Shown here piece by piece: positions 32,632 to 36,483 of a stretch of DNA of 36,483 nucleotides (position 1 is its first letter; every line of letters starts with the position of its first letter). The DNA is from Acidimicrobiales bacterium (GTDB lineage Bacteria > Actinomycetota > Acidimicrobiia > Acidimicrobiales > MedAcidi-G1). Location of the stretch: contig JAERSW010000110.1 of assembly GCA_016845305.1 (NCBI GenBank), positions 1 to 36,483 of the forward strand. The letters run 5' to 3'. The notes beneath the pieces are model-generated. The model made no database searches. It saw nothing but the letters and a program-made list of their open reading frames with translations, and had not been told where the DNA came from. Made by a program: the position numbers and the translations under genes.

Positions 32632-33792
32632 TCAGGCGCCGAGGGGCCGCAGCATCTCGCGGCTCACGATGTGGCGCTGGATCTCGCTGGTGCCGTCCCA
32701 GATCCGGTCGACCCGGGCGTCCCGCCAGATCCGCTCCAGCGGCAACTCGTCCATGAGGCCCATGCCCCCCAGGATCTGGATGGCCTCGTCGGACACGAAC
32801 TGGAGCATCTCCGTGGACGAGACCTTGGCCATGGCCGCGTCGCCGTCGGCCATCTCGTCGCGGTCCATCAGCCAGGCCGCCCGGTAGGTCATGAGCTCGG
32901 CCTCGACCAACCGGGTGCGCATGTCGGCCAGCTTGAACGAGACGCCCTGGAACTTGCCGATCTTCTGGCCGAACTGCTCCCGCGATGCCGCCCAGTCCAG
33001 CGCCACCGACAGCGCCCGGTCGGCCCGACCCAGGCACACGGCGGCCACCTGGAGCCGGGTGGCGCCCAGCCACTCGTTGGCCACGTCGAAGCCCCGGTGC
33101 TCCTCGCCGAGGACCTTCGACGCCGGCACCCGGCAGTCGTCGAAGTTGAGGATGCAGTTGTGGTAGCCGCGGTTGGACACCGACCGGTAGCCCTCGGCCA
33201 CCTCGAGGCCCGGCGTGTCGTGGTCGACCAGGAACGACGTGATGAGCTTCTTGGGGCCCCGGGGCGTGTCCTCCTCGCCGGTGGCCGCGAACAGGATCGT
33301 GTAGTCGGCCAGGTCGGCGTGGCTGATGAAGTGCTTGGTGCCGTTGATGACGTAGTCGTCGCCGTCGCGCACGGCCCGGCACGTCATGCCCCGGACGTCG
33401 GAGCCGGCGTCGGGCTCGCTCATGGCCAGGCAGTCGACCCGCTCGCCGCGGATGGTGGGCAGCAGGTACTCCTCGACCTGGTCACCGACGCAGGCCTGGA
33501 GGATGTTGGACGGCCGGGCCACCACGTAGTGCAGGGCGTACTGGGTCCATCCGAAGGCCCGGTCGACCAGCGCCATGGTCAGGTTGTCGAGGCCGCCGCC
33601 CCCCATCTCGGCAGGCATGTTGGCGGCGTAGATCCCGGCGGCCAGCGAACGGTCGCGGATCTGGGCGACCAGCTCGGGCGGCACGTCGCCGAGGCGTTCC
33701 ACCTCGTCCTCGTGCGGCACCAGCTCCTTGTCGACGAAGGCGCGAACGGTGTCGACGACCATCTCCTGTTCGTCGGTCAGGGCGAAGTCCAT
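32632..33792 (-). CDS. Acyl-CoA dehydrogenase, candidate gamma-butyrobetainyl-CoA dehydrogenase
   Basis: 386 residues. The ATG has GAGGAGGG four bases upstream. Motifs are CLAMSEPDAGSDVRGMTCRA, YVINGTKHFISHA, SREQFGQKIGKFQGVSFKLADM, IQILGGMGLMDELPLERIWRDARV and RIWDGTSEIQRHIV. In short-chain enzymes the last motif usually reads YEGTSEI with catalytic Glu; here the residue is D366, so the base is a conservative substitution or lies elsewhere. The enzyme would form an enoyl-CoA and reduce ETF. Between carnitine dehydrogenase and the CaiD-like hydratase, the obvious substrate is gamma-butyrobetainyl-CoA, giving crotonobetainyl-CoA. This is inferred from context. Confidence 0.9.
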   Translation of the reverse strand: MDFALTDEQEMVVDTVRAFVDKELVPHEDEVERLGDVPPELVAQIRDRSLAAGIYAANMPAEMGGGGLDNLTMALVDRAFGWTQYALHYVVARPSNILQACVGDQVEEYLLPTIRGERVDCLAMSEPDAGSDVRGMTCRAVRDGDDYVINGTKHFISHADLADYTILFAATGEEDTPRGPKKLITSFLVDHDTPGLEVAEGYRSVSNRGYHNCILNFDDCRVPASKVLGEEHRGFDVANEWLGATRLQVAAVCLGRADRALSVALDWAASREQFGQKIGKFQGVSFKLADMRTRLVEAELMTYRAAWLMDRDEMADGDAAMAKVSSTEMLQFVSDEAIQILGGMGLMDELPLERIWRDARVDRIWDGTSEIQRHIVSREMLRPLGA

Positions 33793-33816
33793 GGGTCCCT
33801 CCTCGGGGCGGGCGGT

Positions 33817-35319
33817 CTAGCGGGAGATGGCCATGACCCGACCCACCTGGGGCGGGACGGGCAGGCCGGCGTGGGCCTCGGCGATGGCGGCCAGCGCCGC
33901 GGCGGGGCCCGGCAGGATCGGCGCCACCGACCCCGAACCCGTGTCCACGTGGAGCAGCATCTGCTCGGTCGTGCACAGCAGGTCGTCGCCCGAGTACATC
34001 CCGTGGAAGAAGTGCAGGCGCTTGGCGTCGACGCCGAGGACCTGCGTGGTGAAGCGCAACGGCTGGCCGAGCGAGGCCTCCTTCACGTAGTTGAGGTGGG
34101 TCTCGACGGTGAAGAAGGTGTGGCCGGCGTCCCGGTACTCCTCGTCGATCCCGACGTAGCGGAAGAGCTTGTCGCTGGCCCAGCCGAAGGCGGTCAGGAA
34201 CGCCCACTCGGACATGTGGTCGTTGTAGTCCACCCAGTCCGGCTCCACGACGGTCTCGTAGAGGGCCAGAGGCGCCGCCACCTCGTCGCCCGGCGACCAG
34301 CGGCCGCTGCCCACGGCGGCCAGGCCGGCCTCGTGGATGCGGGCCTCCCGTTCGGCCACGAGTCGCCCGGCGCCCAGGTCGAGGGGGCGCAGGGACCGCA
34401 TCACGTTGATGACGTAGTCGTCGCGGAGGCGCTCCAGCTCGGCGATGGACCGTCCCTCGGCCTGCTCCTCACAGCCGTCGGCCATGGCCTCGATCAGGTC
34501 CTCGGTGAGCTCGGGCGCCTCGAGCTTCGTCCACGGCAACTTCAGGGCCGGGCCGAACTGGCGGAGCATGTGGCGCATCCCCTGCTCGCCACCGGCCAGG
34601 TGGAAGGTGAGGTTGGTGCCCATGCCGGCCCAGCGCAGGCCGGGCCCGTAGTTGACGGCGTCGTCGAGCTCGCGGGTGGTGGCCACGCCGTCGTTGACCA
34701 GATGCAGGACCTCCCGCCACAGCGCCTCCTGGAGGCGGTCGGACAGGTAGCCCTCGATCTCGGTGCGGACCACGAGCGGGTGCATGACGAGGTCGTCGTA
34801 GTGGGCGATGGCCGCGTCGACGGTCGCCTCGGCGGTCTGTTCGCCGGCGACCACCTCGACCAGCGGCAGCAGGTACACCGGGTTGAAGGGGTGCCCGATG
34901 AGGATCCGCTCCGGGTGGTCGCAGCCCTCCTGGAGGCGGGTGGGCAGCAGGCCCGACGAGCTCGAGGCGATGACCACCTCGGCCCTCGAGTGGGCGGCCA
35001 GCGTGGCCAGCAGGGGGCGCTTGACCTCCTCGTTCTCGGGGGCGCTCTCCTGGATCCAGTCGACGCGGCCGGCCAGGTCCTCGGCAGTGTCGGCCCAGGC
35101 CAGGCGGGCCGGATCGGCACCGGGGAAGAGGCCCAGCTTCGTGGCCGACGGCCAGGCCCGGTCCACGGCGGACCGGAGCCGGTCCTCGGCGCCCGGGGCC
35201 GGGTCCCAGGCGACCACGTCGAGGCCGCGGGCCAGGGCCCGGACGGCCCAACCGGCCCCGATGACGCCCGTGCCGACGACGCCGACCGTCCTGTCCCCCC
35301 CGGGGGTGTCACCAGTCAT
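33817..35319 (-). CDS. lcdH: L-carnitine dehydrogenase fused to a betainyl-CoA thioesterase-type domain
   Basis: 500 residues from the ATG at 35319, with GGAGGG upstream; the frame is open to 35352, but that leader lacks homology. Residues 1 to about 320 match L-carnitine 3-dehydrogenase of the 3-hydroxyacyl-CoA dehydrogenase superfamily. They include NAD motif VGTGVIGAG (G16-x-G18-x2-G21), RGLDVVAWDPAPGAE, H143 in GHPFNPVYLLPLVEVV, ALWREVLHLVNDGVATT and GPGLRWAGMGTNLTFHLAGGEQGMRHMLRQFGPALKLPWT. These are very close to Pseudomonas LcdH as I recall it. From about residue 355 a hotdog domain follows, with VDYNDHMSE (D364/D367/H368). Such fusions are known for carnitine catabolism, the second domain hydrolysing betainyl-CoA to glycine betaine. 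It is first in the operon. Confidence 0.92.
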   Translation of the reverse strand: MTGDTPGGDRTVGVVGTGVIGAGWAVRALARGLDVVAWDPAPGAEDRLRSAVDRAWPSATKLGLFPGADPARLAWADTAEDLAGRVDWIQESAPENEEVKRPLLATLAAHSRAEVVIASSSSGLLPTRLQEGCDHPERILIGHPFNPVYLLPLVEVVAGEQTAEATVDAAIAHYDDLVMHPLVVRTEIEGYLSDRLQEALWREVLHLVNDGVATTRELDDAVNYGPGLRWAGMGTNLTFHLAGGEQGMRHMLRQFGPALKLPWTKLEAPELTEDLIEAMADGCEEQAEGRSIAELERLRDDYVINVMRSLRPLDLGAGRLVAEREARIHEAGLAAVGSGRWSPGDEVAAPLALYETVVEPDWVDYNDHMSEWAFLTAFGWASDKLFRYVGIDEEYRDAGHTFFTVETHLNYVKEASLGQPLRFTTQVLGVDAKRLHFFHGMYSGDDLLCTTEQMLLHVDTGSGSVAPILPGPAAALAAIAEAHAGLPVPPQVGRVMAISR

Positions 35320-35389
35320 CACGCCCTCCGCTCCGTTGCGATCAGCACGCATTCTCGAATGGTTGTCCCGAAGCGTTCCAGCATGTGGA

Positions 35390-35395
35390 ACGCTA
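35390..35395 (-). promoter_or_regulatory. Candidate -10 TAGCGT for the carnitine operon
   Basis: Minus-strand TAGCGT, the same hexamer as at 14720-14725, lying inside the inverted repeat. It would give a leader of about 60 bases before the ATG at 35319, which has a Shine-Dalgarno. Confidence 0.45.
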
Positions 35396-35401
35396 GTTCC
35401 G

Positions 35402-35407
35402 TATACT
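35402..35407 (+). promoter_or_regulatory. -10 TATACT for the IclR gene
   Basis: TATACT is near-consensus and sits at the edge of the operator. The leader to the ATG at 35475 would be about 60 bases. No convincing -35 is seen at the standard spacing. Confidence 0.55.
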
Positions 35408-35474
35408 GGATCAGCGTAGAGGGGCGCGGCCGACGCGGCAAGGGACCGCAGCGGGGAACGGAGCGGGCACGACC

Positions 35475-36224
35475 ATGGCCATCCAGTCGGTGGAACGGGC
35501 CTTCGCCGTGGTCGGCGTCCTGGCCGGCGCCGATCCCGGGGAGGTCCCGCTGGCCGGCATCGCCGAGGCCACCGACCTCCCCAAGAGCACGGTGAGCCGG
35601 ATCCTGTCCACCCTCGGCGACCTCGGCGTGGCCGCCGCCGGCGAGTCCGACGGCAGCTACCGCCTCGGACCCGGCGCCCGGGTGTTCGCCGGGCGCGACC
35701 CCGTCGAGGCGGAGCTGGTCCGGACCGCCCACCCGGTGCTCGTCCGGGCCGTCGGGCGCCTCGACGAGGACCTCGGTCTGGCCGTCGCCGACGGCGACCA
35801 CGTCCGCTACGTCGACCAGGTCCGGAGCCAGCGGGCCGTCCGCATCCGCGTCTACGTGGGCGAGCGGACGCCGCTGCACACCACGGCGGCCGGGCTCGTC
35901 GCCCTGGCCGACCTGGCCGACGACGACCTGGACGCCCACCTGGCCGCCCCCCTCGCGCCCTGGGGCCGCGGCACCTCGATCGATCCGGACGACCTGCGGG
36001 CGACCGTCGAGTCGGTCCGCGCCGACGGCGTGGCCTGGACCAGCGAGGCGTGGGCCGACGGCGTCAACGGTGCCGCGGTCCCCGTCCGGGATTCCGACGG
36101 CACCCTGGTCGCCGTGCTCAACGCCTTCGGTCCGTCCTACCGATTCCCCGCCGAACAGGGGCAGACCGAGGCCGCCCGCTGCCTGCTCAACGCCGCCGAG
36201 GAGATCGCCGAACTGCTCCGATGA
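35475..36224 (+). CDS. IclR-family transcriptional regulator
   Basis: 249 residues. The N-terminal winged helix is at about 5-65, with helix-turn-helix LAGIAEATDLPKSTVSRILSTL (26-47) and the wing YRLGPGARVF. The C-terminal ligand-binding IclR domain includes LVRTAHPVLVRAVGRL, YVDQVRSQRAVRIRVYVGERTPLHTTAAGLVALA and the late segment VNGAAVPVRDSDGTLVAVLNAFGPSYRF. It is divergent from the carnitine operon and the two share an operator-like inverted repeat, so it probably controls that operon and itself in response to a carnitine-pathway intermediate. Whether it represses or activates cannot be told from sequence. The following lipoprotein gene overlaps its stop by four bases. Confidence 0.92.
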   Translation: MAIQSVERAFAVVGVLAGADPGEVPLAGIAEATDLPKSTVSRILSTLGDLGVAAAGESDGSYRLGPGARVFAGRDPVEAELVRTAHPVLVRAVGRLDEDLGLAVADGDHVRYVDQVRSQRAVRIRVYVGERTPLHTTAAGLVALADLADDDLDAHLAAPLAPWGRGTSIDPDDLRATVESVRADGVAWTSEAWADGVNGAAVPVRDSDGTLVAVLNAFGPSYRFPAEQGQTEAARCLLNAAEEIAELLR

Positions 36225-36483
36225 GGAACCCGTCCGCCCGCACCGCGTCCCTCCTGGCGGCCGTGCTGCTCGTCGGGTGCGGTGGAGCGGCGACCGACGC
36301 GCCCTCCGGGGCGGCATCCTCCGCGTCGGGAGGCCCGACCGGGACGGCCACCGTCGTTTCGACCACCTCGGCCCCGGTCGACACCACGGCACCCCCGCAG
36401 GCCACCACCGAACCCCCCGCCACGACGTCGACCGCCGGACCCACCACCGCGCCCATCCGACCTGAGGCCGCAGAGCCCGAGGC
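36221..36483 (+). CDS. Lipoprotein, N-terminal part, cut by the window edge
   Basis: The ATG overlaps the IclR stop (ATGA). The first residues, MRNPSARTASLLAAVLLVGCGG, are a lipoprotein signal peptide: positive N-region, hydrophobic core and lipobox LVGC, with lipidated Cys at residue 20. They are followed by about 65 residues of Ala/Thr/Ser/Pro-rich linker of the kind that tethers actinobacterial surface domains. The frame is open to the end of the window (87 codons). The functional domain lies outside, so it could be a solute-binding protein, enzyme or other. Translational coupling to the regulator suggests co-expression. Confidence 0.8.
   Translation, partial: MRNPSARTASLLAAVLLVGCGGAATDAPSGAASSASGGPTGTATVVSTTSAPVDTTAPPQATTEPPATTSTAGPTTAPIRPEAAEPE

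Larger units (their letters stand above)
35373..35410. promoter_or_regulatory. Inverted-repeat operator between the carnitine operon and the IclR gene
   Basis: GCGTTCCA (35373-35380) and TGGAACGC (35386-35393) are perfect complements around GCATG. A second palindrome shares the right arm: GGAAC (35387-35391), four bases, GTTCC (35396-35400), and TGGA follows at 35407-35410. Alternating TTCC/GGAA half-sites are typical of IclR-family operators. The repeat covers both candidate -10 elements. Confidence 0.7.

Noticed and set aside
1-36483. CRISPR arrays, insertion sequences, prophage genes, tRNA or rRNA genes
   Set aside because: I found no repeat-spacer array, transposase or integrase motif, terminal inverted repeats, or RNA gene; base composition looks uniform by eye.

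Overview
The window is strongly GC-rich and densely coded. It carries 28 genes (first and last cut by the window edges) and no gene-free stretch longer than about 235 bases. The content (paired acyl-CoA dehydrogenases, an F420-type luciferase-like oxidoreductase, a DesA-like acyl-ACP desaturase, many GTG starts) suggests a high-GC Actinomycetota. A marine Acidimicrobiia-like lineage is my inference; no rRNA or marker gene is present to prove it. Several first-in-operon genes have a TAnnnT hexamer 6-8 bases before the start codon and no Shine-Dalgarno, which indicates leaderless transcripts. Genes inside operons tend to have AGGAGG-type sites or 1-8 base overlaps.

Layout. 1-297: end of an SDR dehydrogenase. 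357-1856: amidase. 1909-4143 (-): S9 prolyl-oligopeptidase-type peptidase. 4220-5245: luciferase-like flavin oxidoreductase. 5356-13788: a six-gene operon of Zn alcohol dehydrogenase, mandelate-racemase-like enzyme, MttB-family methyltransferase (no in-frame amber codon), dimethylglycine dehydrogenase-like flavoprotein fused to a GcvT domain, an M24-family protein with the active-site pattern of the DMSP lyase DddP, and a hotdog thioesterase. 13866-18770: enoyl-CoA hydratase/isomerase (-), a two-subunit acyl-CoA dehydrogenase, a tyrosine phosphatase (-) and a second enoyl-CoA hydratase. 18832-19749 (-): acyl-ACP desaturase. 19903-23918 (-): glycine-betaine/carnitine-type ABC importer (ProV-like ATPase, ProW-like permease with an extra ~570-residue membrane region). 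24154-24822: SAM methyltransferase.

24861-29534 (-): NAD-linked formate dehydrogenase operon. Its catalytic gene contains an in-frame TGA in the selenocysteine context, followed by a SECIS-like hairpin at the E. coli fdhF spacing. The alpha subunit is split into two genes that lie on either side of a NuoE-NuoF-type fusion. 29695-35319 (-): four-gene operon for gamma-butyrobetaine/carnitine oxidation (carnitine dehydrogenase fused to a thioesterase, acyl-CoA dehydrogenase, NDP-forming acyl-CoA synthetase, CaiD-like hydratase). A divergent IclR regulator follows, with an inverted-repeat operator between the two promoters, and then the start of a lipoprotein gene.

How it may work together (inference): the ABC importer brings in methylated zwitterions (carnitine, betaines, DMSP). 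The carnitine operon makes glycine betaine. The MttB/DMGDH/DddP operon demethylates or cleaves methylated onium compounds. The formate dehydrogenase oxidises the resulting one-carbon units to CO2 and NADH. Not in the window: a corrinoid protein, the beta-keto acid cleavage enzyme that follows carnitine dehydrogenase, a substrate-binding protein for the importer, and the selenocysteine machinery.
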